Assembly: GCA_965222935.1 (NCBI GenBank)
Contig: CBDCVA010000002.1
Location: 1,922,001-1,986,000 of the forward strand
Origin: CBDCVA01 sp965222935 [NCBI: Candidatus Latescibacterota bacterium]
GTDB lineage: Bacteria; Latescibacterota; CBDCVA01
DNA length: 64,000 bases
Reading direction: 5' to 3'
This document shows positions 33,438 to 41,433 of the stretch, piece after piece. The notes under the pieces are model-generated. The model saw nothing but the letters and a program-made list of their open reading frames with translations, did not search any database and was not told the DNA's origin. The translations under genes were made by a program, and so were the position numbers. Numbering within the stretch: position 1 is the first letter of the stretch; every line of letters begins with the position of its first letter.

Positions 33438-33479
33438 GCCGAGTAGGGCGCCGTCCTCACTACCACGCCCATCTGAGTC

Positions 33480-33508
33480 TTGCGCAAGGGGTTCTGGAGA
33501 TTTATCTT
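33480..33508 (+). promoter_or_regulatory. Putative promoter for the secreted protein at 33593
   Basis: TTGCGC (33480-33485), 17-nt spacer, TATCTT (33503-33508) in an AT-rich patch after the IorA-like gene. Confidence 0.4.
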
Positions 33509-33592
33509 CACATCTTCATGCATACACCATCTTTTGATTCCCGACGTCCGGCGCATGCGCACGGGATCGCCGGAGCCGCAGGGGAGGACGCT

Positions 33593-34384
33593 ATGACGGG
33601 GTGGCACGCTTTCATGAGACTCGCGCTCCATAGCGCGCTTTTGAGTGCGGGGATCGGTGCCTCCTCCGCCATGGCGCAGACGGCCGATCTGAGCCGCGCG
33701 CTGCTTGGCGCGTGGGTGGGCATTGACGGCCGTGCGGAGGGGGCCAGGCCGATCAAGTACGCCTTCAGCGAGTCTTCGTTCCTCCAGTACGATGTCGTGG
33801 ACAGGGAGTTGAAGTTGCGCGCGTTGGGCAGGTGGCAAGCGCTCGACTCGCGCCGGCTGGAGCTGGTTGTTACGTCAGGCGACGGCCGTGGACGGCACGA
33901 GTTCGAAGCCGATCTCTACGAACTCGGGATGCAGTGGCGGGTCCTGGGCGGGAGCATGCTTTCCGCCGAAACCACGGCTTTCGTCCGCGTGGAGACGCCC
34001 CGTGCGGACCTTGGGGAGGACATGGTGGGCGCATGGATCGGCAGCATCCTTGATCCGCGCACCTGGGTGCCGCGATCCAGCGAGATGAAGTTCGGCTCCG
34101 TCGGGAGCTACCGACTCGATGATCTGCGGGGAGTGGACCCTGTGACGGTCGAGGCGGGGCGCTGGCGTCTGGTGGACACGGCGCTTTTGCTCACGGTTAG
34201 CCGATCGGATCTGCGCCCTGCGGGGAGCGTCCATGTGGTCGGGATGACCCTCGAAGGCGACGACATGACGTGGATCGCCGCCGGCGATGGACACGTTGAC
34301 GGCACCTTCGTCCGCGGGCCCCGTACGTCCGTGGAAACCTCGCGTTGGGCCGATGTCAAGCGTCTTCTTGGCGCGGGGCGCTAG
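33593..34384 (+). CDS. Secreted protein with two lipocalin-like repeats, unknown
   Basis: 263 residues from the ATG at 33593, chosen for GGGGAGGACG just upstream. The same frame opens from an ATG at 33518 without such a site. A Sec signal ends SAMAQ. Two similar halves follow, one opening LLGAWVGIDGR, the other MVGAWIGSILDPRTW. Each leads into strands like a lipocalin or META-type small barrel (RRLELVVTSGDGR; TALLLTVSRSDLR). Function unknown. It converges with the Nramp gene and the two stops share one CTAG. Confidence 0.7.
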   Translation: MTGWHAFMRLALHSALLSAGIGASSAMAQTADLSRALLGAWVGIDGRAEGARPIKYAFSESSFLQYDVVDRELKLRALGRWQALDSRRLELVVTSGDGRGRHEFEADLYELGMQWRVLGGSMLSAETTAFVRVETPRADLGEDMVGAWIGSILDPRTWVPRSSEMKFGSVGSYRLDDLRGVDPVTVEAGRWRLVDTALLLTVSRSDLRPAGSVHVVGMTLEGDDMTWIAAGDGHVDGTFVRGPRTSVETSRWADVKRLLGAGR

Positions 34385-35637
34385 CGCCCAAAGACGCGCA
34401 CGGCCTCCTGGACGGCCAGGTAACCGAAAAGCCCGAGTGCGGCGATCAGCGCCGCGTTGGCCCACGGGCCGTTCACGAGCCGCTTGCCCATCCAGTCCTT
34501 ACGGCGATTCATCACGAGGAGCGTCGCGGCTAGAAACGGCATGAAGAGCGCCGCGAAGACCGTGTAGGTGATGATGACCGCCACAGGTTTGCCGATGTAG
34601 AAAAGGGGTATCGGCCCCAGGGCGAGGAAGGCTAGGTAGGCCCGGTAGGTCAGCGAGCGCGTCCGTGGCGGTGTGGCATCGCGACGCAGCGTACGGACGA
34701 GGTCGGCGAAGAGGTACGGCACTCCCTGGAAGACGCCCACCGCGCTGGTGAAGACCGCAGCCCAGAACCCCAGCTTGAAGATCCACGTTCCCGCCGGGCC
34801 CAGCGGTCCGCCCAGCATCCGCGCCATCTCGACGACGCCCTCGCGACCCTCCACGCGTATGCCCGCCGGATGCAGCACGGAGCCTGCGAGGAGAACGAGG
34901 GCAGCACCAAACAGGCCCGTCAGTATGTATGCGACGCCCAGATCGAGGCGCACGGTCCTAAGCCGCTGGGCGCCCTCCCATCCCTTCTCGCGAACCCAGT
35001 AGTTGTAGGCCAGAAGCGTCACGCTCCCGCCGACGCCGCCGATCACGCTCATGAGATACGTTGCGCTGCCCGGCGGAAACTGCGGCACCAGACCGCGCAG
35101 GACGGCGGCTGTGCCCGGCCAGAGGAGGACCGCTGTGCCGACGATGCAGACAAACATGAGGCCGACGAGAATTTTCATCGTGGTCTCGAAGCGCGCGTAG
35201 TTGCCTCGTAAGGCGAATAGGGCTGCGGCCAGGGCGTGGAGGATCGCCCAGGTTGGGACCGAAAGCTGAGGCAAGAGCGCATGGCCGGCGAGGCCGCACG
35301 CGGAGAGCACGCCGGCCGAGACGATCCACGACCACAGGACTAGATAGGCCAGGAAATAGCCCCCGATCGACCGGCCTAGGTGGCGGCACCAGCCCTCGAG
35401 CGCCGTCTGGCCCGTGGCGAGCTGCCAGCGGGCAATGCCCTCGTTGAGCGCAAATTTCAACAGTGCCCCCAGGATCACCGCCCACAATACCGTCGTGCCG
35501 AAGCGCGCGCCGCTGACCGTGGCGGCCACCACGTCTCCCGCGCCAACCCCAGTCGCCGCGACGGCGAGCCCGGGGCCGATCGCTCCAAGCCCCCTCCACC
35601 AGCCAGCTTTCCCGCCCCGGCTATTGACTTCTGCCAC
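34381..35637 (-). CDS. Divergent Nramp-family transporter
   Basis: 418 residues with about eleven hydrophobic segments. The start is a GTG with a perfect AGGAGG about 5 nt upstream. The opening LGAIGPGLAVAATGVGAGDV aligns with Nramp helix 1, but the metal-binding DPGN is replaced by GAGD. Helix 6, normally with MPH, reads SVTLLAYNYWVREKGW. So the canonical manganese/iron ligands are absent. The overall fold (LeuT-like, ending in basic MNRRKDWMGK plus a last helix) is retained. Substrate therefore uncertain. Divergent from the M48 protease, with 65 nt between. Confidence 0.85.
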   Translation of the reverse strand: MAEVNSRGGKAGWWRGLGAIGPGLAVAATGVGAGDVVAATVSGARFGTTVLWAVILGALLKFALNEGIARWQLATGQTALEGWCRHLGRSIGGYFLAYLVLWSWIVSAGVLSACGLAGHALLPQLSVPTWAILHALAAALFALRGNYARFETTMKILVGLMFVCIVGTAVLLWPGTAAVLRGLVPQFPPGSATYLMSVIGGVGGSVTLLAYNYWVREKGWEGAQRLRTVRLDLGVAYILTGLFGAALVLLAGSVLHPAGIRVEGREGVVEMARMLGGPLGPAGTWIFKLGFWAAVFTSAVGVFQGVPYLFADLVRTLRRDATPPRTRSLTYRAYLAFLALGPIPLFYIGKPVAVIITYTVFAALFMPFLAATLLVMNRRKDWMGKRLVNGPWANAALIAALGLFGYLAVQEAVRVFGR

Positions 35638-35702
35638 CGTACCTCCTATGCTGATGCACGAGTGTTGTTCAGTTTTAAACTCCTCAACCGCGCCCTTGGT
35701 CT

Positions 35703-36932
35703 GTGAACATCGTGCTTTCGGGTCCTCTGCTTGCCGTCTTCCTCACGGCGGCGCCCCTGACAACTGACCCGCCCGCCGTCGTACCCGTAGAGGCCAGCAC
35801 CTACTTCTCAGCCGAGGAGATCGCCCGCGGAAAGCGCTACCGCCGCGCAAAACTCGGGCTATTCGCGCTTCGGCTTGCTCTGGTCATCGTCGTGCTGGGC
35901 TGGCTTCTCCTGCGCGGCGAAGCCTTTATGGCCGCTCTGGCGGCGAGGGTACCCGCCCCGCTCGCGCCGGCCATTGCCGCCGTTCTGACGGCTCTCGTCG
36001 TGTGGCTGGCCGTGCTTCCCGTCGAGTTCGCGAGCGGCTGGCTCCACGAGCGGTCATGGGGCGTGGGACAACAGTCGCTCGGAGGGTGGTTTGCGGACTG
36101 GGCGAAGGCGCGCGCGCTATCGCTTGTCCTGCTCGTCATCTGCGCGACGGCCGTGGTGGCGCTCGGTCGTCGCCTGCCCGCTTCGTGGTGGCTCTGGGCC
36201 TGGGCGGGATCGACGCTATTGGCGGCGGCGATGGTCTGGTTCGCTCCCGTCGTGATCGATCCCCTTTTCACGCGCTTCCGTCCGTTGGATGACCCTCCTC
36301 TCGAAGCGCGCCTCGGGGCGCTCGCCGAGCGCGCGGGCGTTCGCGCAAGCACCATCGAGATCGCTGAGGAGAGTGCCCGGACCACCAAGGTCAATGCCTA
36401 CGTGACGGGGCTGGGCAACACCAAGCGGATCGTCCTCTTCGACACGCTCCTTCGCACGTACGCGCCCGACGAGGTGGCCGCTATCGTTGCGCACGAACTG
36501 GGCCACTGGCGCAGGAAACACGTGCAGCGCGGGTTCGCGGCCGCGGCTCTGGGGGGGCTGGTCGCTTTTGGGCTTGGGGCACTCATCCTTCGCTGGGGCT
36601 TTGGGCACGCCTGGCTCGGAATCAGCGGCTGGGCCGATCCGCGTGTGATTCCGCTTCTGTGGTTTATGGCCCTGACCTTCAACCTGGTGGCTCTGCCTCT
36701 GGGCGGCGCGCTAAGTCGGCGGTTCGAGCGCCAGGCCGACTGGGACGCACTCGTCTTGACCGAGGACCCTGCCACCGCAGTCCGAGTCGAACAGCGCCTC
36801 GCCACCCAGAATCTCACGGATGTCACACCCCACCCCGCCCTCACCTGGTTCCTGGCGACCCACCCGCCGCCCTTGGAGCGGATCGCTCTCGTCAGGGCCT
36901 ACGAGCGGCTGCGCACCGGCGCCGAGCCTTAG
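35703..36932 (+). CDS. M48-family membrane metalloprotease (Ste24/CAAX protease-like)
   Basis: 409 residues. Several membrane helices (LALVIVVLGWLLLRG, LALVVWLAVLP-like, LVLLVICATAVVALG) precede the zinc motif HELGHWRRKH (about residue 264). The third ligand is Glu in RRFERQADWDAL (about 342). VIDPLFTRFRPLDD and TKVNAYVTGLG are typical for Ste24-type proteins. Bacterial members act in membrane-protein quality control; CAAX processing is not expected. GTG start with weak ribosome binding site; an in-frame start slightly later is possible. Confidence 0.88.
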   Translation: MNIVLSGPLLAVFLTAAPLTTDPPAVVPVEASTYFSAEEIARGKRYRRAKLGLFALRLALVIVVLGWLLLRGEAFMAALAARVPAPLAPAIAAVLTALVVWLAVLPVEFASGWLHERSWGVGQQSLGGWFADWAKARALSLVLLVICATAVVALGRRLPASWWLWAWAGSTLLAAAMVWFAPVVIDPLFTRFRPLDDPPLEARLGALAERAGVRASTIEIAEESARTTKVNAYVTGLGNTKRIVLFDTLLRTYAPDEVAAIVAHELGHWRRKHVQRGFAAAALGGLVAFGLGALILRWGFGHAWLGISGWADPRVIPLLWFMALTFNLVALPLGGALSRRFERQADWDALVLTEDPATAVRVEQRLATQNLTDVTPHPALTWFLATHPPPLERIALVRAYERLRTGAEP

Positions 36933-37316
36933 GTCTCTTCGGCGTCACACCCGCGTCGGTGACGATCTCGCAGAAAGGCTCGACGGGCATGGCTATGAGC
37001 CCCACACGGCCCACTGCTCATGGACCGTGCTCCTCGCGGTAGATTTATCCTAAGATAGCCCATATCCACATTTTTGAAACGACCTCATGGCGTGCAGCGG
37101 GATGCACAGAGATTTTTCTTGATGCGGCTCCACATGACAAAAGGTCCGCGGTGTGTCCTCTCCGGGGCGCTTGCGGCATCTGCCTGGGCAATAGGCTGTA
37201 TCCGGCCTATAGTGAGCGCCGCTGGCCGACCGTCCGGCCAACCCAGAGCCGCTTCCCATCGCCATCCTGAGCCTTGAGCTTGTCGAAGGGTCGAGGGATG
37301 ATCCCATATTTTTCAC
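36933..37316. other. Long gap upstream of lexA without a supported gene
   Basis: Just after the protease stop is a 6-bp inverted repeat (CGTCAC 36943-36948 / GTGACG 36959-36964) without a T tract. Near 37265-37300 lies CTTGAGCTTGTCGAAGGGTCGAG, a sequence often found as a dispersed intergenic repeat in bacteria. A 67-codon frame at 37074 has no family or ribosome site and is not called. Confidence 0.4.
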
Positions 37317-37345
37317 TTGACCTATGCACCCATGTGCAGTTAATT
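37317..37345 (+). promoter_or_regulatory. lexA promoter with candidate LexA operator
   Basis: TTGACC (37317-37322), 17-nt spacer and TTAATT (37340-37345). The spacer is almost filled by the perfect palindrome TGCAC-CCAT-GTGCA (37325-37338). A palindrome with a 4-nt centre between -35 and -10 of its own gene is the layout of LexA autoregulation. The half-site differs from known GAAC/CTGT-type boxes. Confidence 0.55.
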
Positions 37346-37461
37346 GAGGTCGTTCCATGGCCTTGGCCCTTATCGCTACTTTCAGCTTGCCGAGGGGTGA
37401 CTCCGCGCATCGAGGGTGGACCTGTCGGCCTGGTGGTGCTGGTCTTGCGGGAGAGTGAAGC

Positions 37462-38088
37462 ATGCCGGGAAGGCTGACCAAGCGTCAGCAACAGATCTAC
37501 GACTTTATCGCTAGCGCCATCGAGAACCACGGCATGCCTCCGACCATCCGTGAGATCGGCAAGCGCTTCGGGATTGTCTCGACCAACGGCGTGCGTGCGA
37601 ACCTCAGTGCCCTGGCGAAAAAGGGACACATCACAAGGCGACCCAAGCTCTCGCGCGGGATCGAACTGGCCGAGTTCGTCCCGAGACCGGGTCTCACCGC
37701 CGGGATCACCCAGGTCCCCATCATCGGACGCGTTGCCGCTGGTAGGCCGATCCTCGCCGTCGAGAACGTGGAAGCGACCCTCGCCGTGGATGAAAGCTTC
37801 GTCCCCTCGCGCGGGGTTTTCGCGCTTCAGGTGCGCGGCGACAGCATGCACGATGCGGGTATCTTCGATGGCGACTACGTCCTCGCCCGCAGGCAGCACA
37901 CCGCCGACTCGGGCGATGTCGTCGTCGCTATCCTCGGTGAGGATGCGACGGTCAAGCGCTATCGCCGCGAGGGCAGCTATATCGAACTGTGGCCTGAAAA
38001 CCCCAACTACGACCCCATTCGAATCCACCGCGACGACGAGAACATCCAGATCGCCGGCCGGGTCATCGCTCTATTGCGGAAAATATGA
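37462..38088 (+). CDS. lexA: SOS repressor LexA
   Basis: 208 residues, a typical LexA. The N-terminal winged helix (KRQQQIYDFIASAIENHGMPPT, recognition helix about STNGVRANLSALAKKG) is followed by the S24 peptidase domain. The autocleavage bond is Ala93-Gly94 (GRVAAGRP), the nucleophile Ser128 (RGDSMHDAGI) and the general base Lys165 (DATVKRY). It represses DNA-damage genes and self-cleaves on RecA filaments. GGGAGAG lies before the ATG. The recognition helix differs from both E. coli and B. subtilis LexA, matching the unusual palindrome in its promoter. Confidence 0.95.
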   Translation: MPGRLTKRQQQIYDFIASAIENHGMPPTIREIGKRFGIVSTNGVRANLSALAKKGHITRRPKLSRGIELAEFVPRPGLTAGITQVPIIGRVAAGRPILAVENVEATLAVDESFVPSRGVFALQVRGDSMHDAGIFDGDYVLARRQHTADSGDVVVAILGEDATVKRYRREGSYIELWPENPNYDPIRIHRDDENIQIAGRVIALLRKI

Positions 38089-38106
38089 CACCGGCGCGAT
38101 TTTCGC

Positions 38107-38135
38107 TTGACACCCTTCGTCTAGGCTCCTAACTT
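38107..38135 (+). promoter_or_regulatory. Promoter for the leader ORF-HU transcript
   Basis: TTGACA (38107-38112), 17-nt spacer, TAACTT (38130-38135). The transcript would carry about 43 nt before the mini-ORF at 38185 and about 100 nt before the HU start. Confidence 0.6.
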
Positions 38136-38184
38136 GAAGCCCTTAATTTAAGCCCGAGAGAATACGTCAGTTAGGAGGAAAGCA

Positions 38185-38244
38185 GTGGGAGCTGACATCG
38201 CCGGCCGTCGTCTGGCAGTGATAGCTTTGAGGAGGCCATTTTGA
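38185..38244 (+). CDS. 19-residue leader ORF coupled to the HU gene
   Basis: GTG at 38185 is preceded by TTAGGAGGAAAGCA, an excellent ribosome binding site. The frame reads MGADIAGRRLAVIALRRPF and stops at TGA 38242-38244, overlapping the TTG start of the HU gene (TTGA). The HU Shine-Dalgarno (TTTGAGGAGG) lies inside its last codons. Ribosomes finishing the leader would sit exactly on the HU start. Three Arg pairs or tandem Arg codons (CGT CGT, AGG AGG) could make it sensitive to arginine-tRNA supply, which is speculation. Confidence 0.55.
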   Translation: MGADIAGRRLAVIALRRPF

Positions 38245-38537
38245 CGACGACGAAGAAAAACCTGGCGCTCAGAGTCAGTCAGGAGACCGGTTGCAAGAAG
38301 AGCCTGGCGGCGGAGGTGGTGGACAGCGTCTTCGTTGCAATGCGCGAGAGCCTCATCGGGGGAGACCGGATCGAGATCCGCGGCTTCGGGGTCTTCGAGG
38401 TGAAGAACACGCGCCCCAAGCCTATGGCGCGCAATCCGCGCACGGGCGAGATTATCTACGTTCCGGCGCGCCGCAAGACCCACTTCAAGCCGGGCAAGCT
38501 GCTCAAAGAGGCCCTGCATCAGACGGTTTCCTCCTGA
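38241..38537 (+). CDS. HU/IHF-family DNA-bending protein
   Basis: 98 residues from a TTG start with TTTGAGGAGG at the right distance. It has the complete HU/IHF fold: helical dimer region (NLALRVSQETGCKKSLAAEVV), GDRIEIRGFGVFEVK, and the DNA-embracing arm NPRTGEIIYVPARRKTHFKPGK with the conserved Arg-Asn-Pro turn. It bends and compacts DNA. The TTG start and the coupled leader suggest translational control of its level. Confidence 0.94.
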   Translation: MTTTKKNLALRVSQETGCKKSLAAEVVDSVFVAMRESLIGGDRIEIRGFGVFEVKNTRPKPMARNPRTGEIIYVPARRKTHFKPGKLLKEALHQTVSS

Positions 38538-38546
38538 GGGCGGGTT

Positions 38547-39182
38547 GTGGCCGGAAGGCGGCTAGACCGGCAGTGCCCCGCCGACGTGAACATGACCCAT
38601 ACCGGCCCTCGCGCTATCTCCTCCCAGGAGTGGGGCCGCAAGGCCGTCCACCTGAGCGGGGTGCTCATACCCATCGTGCTGCTGTACATACCCCGCAAGT
38701 CAGCGTTGCTGCTCGTTGGCGGAGCGATGATCCCGGCTGTCGCGCTCGAAGCCTGTCGATTGCAAGTGCCCGTCGTGGGCGCGTGGTTCCACCGGCGCTT
38801 CGGGTCCTACATGCGGCCTCACGAGCGGAACCACCCCTCCTCCACCCTCCACCTTCTGCTTGGTACGGCCCTGGCCGTCTTCTGTTTCGGACCCGAAATC
38901 GCCGCTCTGGCCGTTGCGTACCTGGTCATCGGTGACCCGGCTGCAGCGCTGGTGGGCATCCGATTCGGCACTCGCCGGGTGGGAGCGAAGAGCCTGGAGG
39001 GCTCGCTCGCTTTCCTGGCGGCCTGTATGCTGCCGGTGCTCTTTCTGACCCCAGTGCCCCTTTTCGCGCGTGTGGGGGGAGCGGTGGCCGCGACGGCGGC
39101 GGAGTTGTTCTCCGGGCCGCTGGACGATAACTTCACCATCCCTCTGGTCTCCGGCCTCGTCGTGGTTCTTCTCATCCGGTGA
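38547..39182 (+). CDS. Sec59/dolichol kinase-like CTP-dependent lipid kinase
   Basis: 211 residues from a GTG with GAGGGCGG upstream; ATG 38592 is the alternative. Membrane helices (VHLSGVLIPIVLLYI, SALLLVGGAMIPAVAL, ALAVAYLVIGDPAAAL) surround the signature GDPAAALVGIRFGTRRVG followed by KSLEGSLAF, characteristic of COG0170 CTP-dependent kinases (dolichol kinase, DGK1, phytol kinase). It probably phosphorylates a polyprenol or isoprenoid alcohol. Placed at the head of a glycan operon, it may supply the lipid carrier. Confidence 0.82.
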   Translation: MAGRRLDRQCPADVNMTHTGPRAISSQEWGRKAVHLSGVLIPIVLLYIPRKSALLLVGGAMIPAVALEACRLQVPVVGAWFHRRFGSYMRPHERNHPSSTLHLLLGTALAVFCFGPEIAALAVAYLVIGDPAAALVGIRFGTRRVGAKSLEGSLAFLAACMLPVLFLTPVPLFARVGGAVAATAAELFSGPLDDNFTIPLVSGLVVVLLIR

Positions 39183-39943
39183 TCATGGCAGACCAGGCCT
39201 CTGTCGCACCAGCTCCGCACTATACCGACTACCGAGAACACTACAGGATCGACGGCGAGCACATCCCGCCGCCCGAGACGCTCCACCCCACGCGACGCTG
39301 GTCGGAGCGGCGTCGCCTGGAGGCCATCGTCCGCGTCCTGCAGCGGGCGCGAGTGCAGGGGCCCTTGTTGGACGCGGGCTGTGGCTCGGGCTGGCTCATG
39401 GATCTACTCGCGAAGGCGGGTTTCGCGATGATGGGGCTCGATCTCTCTCTCGTCGGCGTTTGTGCGGCGCGCGCGCGCGCGCCATCGGCCCGTGGGTTCG
39501 CCCTGGGCGACATCTATGCTCTACCCTACCGAGACGGGAGACTGGGCGGGGCCGTGCTTAGCGAGGTGGCCGAGCATCTAGTCGCCCCCGATGCGGCGTT
39601 CGCCGCAGTACATCGCGTCCTCCGACCCGGCGGCCACCTGCTTGTCACCGTCCCCTATCGTGAACGCATCACTCACCATCTGTGTATCCACTGTAACCGC
39701 TTCACGCCAGCCAATGCGCACATCGGTACCTTCAGCCCGCAGTCGCTCGCGGAGGCCCTCCGTCGTGCCGGTTTCGCCCCGTACCGGACGCTCACCCTCA
39801 TGAACAAGGGCCTGGAGGTTTTCCGGGTGCCACGCTTGACGCGCTGGCTGCCGCACCTCGCCTGGCGGGCCTTCGACTGGGGAATGACTCGCCTCATCCC
39901 CAAGCCCGCCTACCTGCTCGTCCTGGCGACGAAGGTCCCCTGA
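39179..39943 (+). CDS. SAM-dependent class I methyltransferase
   Basis: 254 residues. The SAM-binding motif I is PLLDAGCGSGWL, the acidic residue follows in MMGLDLS, and the post-motif segments are VLSEVAEHL and VLRPGGHLLVTVPY. A CIHCNRFTPANAH segment after motif III has two Cys and may bind a metal or substrate. The start overlaps the upstream stop (GTGA). Probably modifies a sugar or lipid intermediate in the glycan operon; substrate unknown. Confidence 0.83.
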   Translation: MIMADQASVAPAPHYTDYREHYRIDGEHIPPPETLHPTRRWSERRRLEAIVRVLQRARVQGPLLDAGCGSGWLMDLLAKAGFAMMGLDLSLVGVCAARARAPSARGFALGDIYALPYRDGRLGGAVLSEVAEHLVAPDAAFAAVHRVLRPGGHLLVTVPYRERITHHLCIHCNRFTPANAHIGTFSPQSLAEALRRAGFAPYRTLTLMNKGLEVFRVPRLTRWLPHLAWRAFDWGMTRLIPKPAYLLVLATKVP

Positions 39944-41433
39944 TGGACGCCGGCCGCCTTCGACGCGATGCGCTCCTGGTCGCGGGCGGCAGAATCGCGG
40001 CCTCGCTTTCGGTCCTGGCCGCGGAGGCGGTGCTGACGCGGACCTTCCCGGTCGCCACTTTCGGCGACTACCAACAACTGCGTCTGGTGCTGATGTTGTA
40101 TCCCGTTTTCGCTCTGGGGCTGCCCCAGAGCCTGCTCTACTTCCTCCCGCGCCTGGGAGCCGCCGAGCGGACCGCTGCCCTTGTCAACGTCTCGGTGGGG
40201 ATGGCCTTAGGAGGCCTGGGCCTCGGCGCGGCGATTTACGTTCTGGCCCCGCAGGTCGCTGCCGGCTTCGCCAACCCCGAGATCATTGAGCCGCTGCACG
40301 CTTTCGCTCCTTTCGCCTTCACGGCGGTGGCAACCGGTTTCACTGACGCACTGTTAGTGGCAGTCGGCCGTACGCGCCTGCAGGCTGGCATCAGCCTCGC
40401 CCACGGCGCTGCTCTCTTCGCTGCGACCACGCTCCCCGCGCTCGCAGGCGCATCCCTGACCGAGCTTTGCACCGTGCTTTCCGCCTATGGCATCGTCCGT
40501 TGGCTCGCCACCCTCGTCCTGGCCATCACTATCGTCGGCTGGCCTCCAGGACCGCTGCGCTCAGGTCTCTTAAGGCGCCAGCTCCGCTACAGCTTGCCTC
40601 TGGGCCTTTCCGAGAGCGTGGGTCTGCTCTCTCGCGCCGTGGATAAAGTCGCCGTCAAGATGGTTTTCCCTTCCAGCGCCTTCGCGCTCTACAGCATCGG
40701 TGCGAGAGAACTGCCGATGGTGGGAATACTCCTTGGGGCCATCGGCTCCGTCCTGACGCCTGAGCTCGCCCGCCTCGATGCCGCTGGCGACCGTGCAGCA
40801 CTCCTGGCGACCTGGCACCGCGCCGTCGTTGGGACCGCCGCGCTCGTCTGGCCGATCTGCACGGTCCTGTGGGCCTTCGCGGAGCCGGTGATGGTGACCG
40901 TCTTCGGCGCCGACTACGCGCCGGCTGCAGTGCCCTTTCGCATTTACCTGGCGGCGTTGCCGCTGCGGGTCGCCGCTTACGGCGCACTCCTGAGCGCGCT
41001 TGGCTGTCCTGGCGCGGTCTTTTGGGCTGCCCTGGGCGATCTTTTCATCAATGCCGCCGCCAGCTCCACCCTCGCTCATGCGGGATTTTTTCTCGGCCCT
41101 GCGTACGCCACGGTGGGGACGACCTACCTGCACGTTGCCGTCCTGCTCGTCGTGGCGCGCCGCACGCTCGGTGTGAGCTTCGGGGAGCTGATTCCGTGGG
41201 CTTCGCTGGGGCGCATCGGTTTGGCAGCGCTAGCCGCATCGGCACTGGCCGCAATGGCCTGGGCCTTGCCGCTGCCCCCTCAGGTCCGCCTTTTGATGGC
41301 GTTCCCTCTTGCGCTGGGGGGGTACATTGCCGCGGGGCGGGCGCTGGCGATCCCGTTGGTCTTCGCGCCGCGGGAGATCGTCGGTGTCCGACCCGATGTG
41401 TCCCCGGCCACAGGACGCCGTGACGCCGTCTGA
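39943..41433 (+). CDS. Wzx-type polysaccharide flippase
   Basis: 496 residues with 12-14 membrane segments and the MOP-superfamily start GGRIAASLSVLAAEAVLTRTF, then FGDYQQLRLVLMLYPVFALGLPQSLLYFLPRL, split here as two stretches. The middle contains SLPLGLSESVGLLSRAVDK, the usual charged position of O-antigen/capsule flippases. It should move lipid-linked glycan units across the inner membrane. The ATG overlaps the methyltransferase stop by 1 nt (TGATG). Confidence 0.87.
   Translation: MDAGRLRRDALLVAGGRIAASLSVLAAEAVLTRTFPVATFGDYQQLRLVLMLYPVFALGLPQSLLYFLPRLGAAERTAALVNVSVGMALGGLGLGAAIYVLAPQVAAGFANPEIIEPLHAFAPFAFTAVATGFTDALLVAVGRTRLQAGISLAHGAALFAATTLPALAGASLTELCTVLSAYGIVRWLATLVLAITIVGWPPGPLRSGLLRRQLRYSLPLGLSESVGLLSRAVDKVAVKMVFPSSAFALYSIGARELPMVGILLGAIGSVLTPELARLDAAGDRAALLATWHRAVVGTAALVWPICTVLWAFAEPVMVTVFGADYAPAAVPFRIYLAALPLRVAAYGALLSALGCPGAVFWAALGDLFINAAASSTLAHAGFFLGPAYATVGTTYLHVAVLLVVARRTLGVSFGELIPWASLGRIGLAALAASALAAMAWALPLPPQVRLLMAFPLALGGYIAAGRALAIPLVFAPREIVGVRPDVSPATGRRDAV

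Noticed and set aside
35665-35690. AGTTTTAAACT palindrome between the Nramp and M48 genes as an operator
   Set aside because: Only 11 bp, AT-rich and single; no second copy to support a regulator site.
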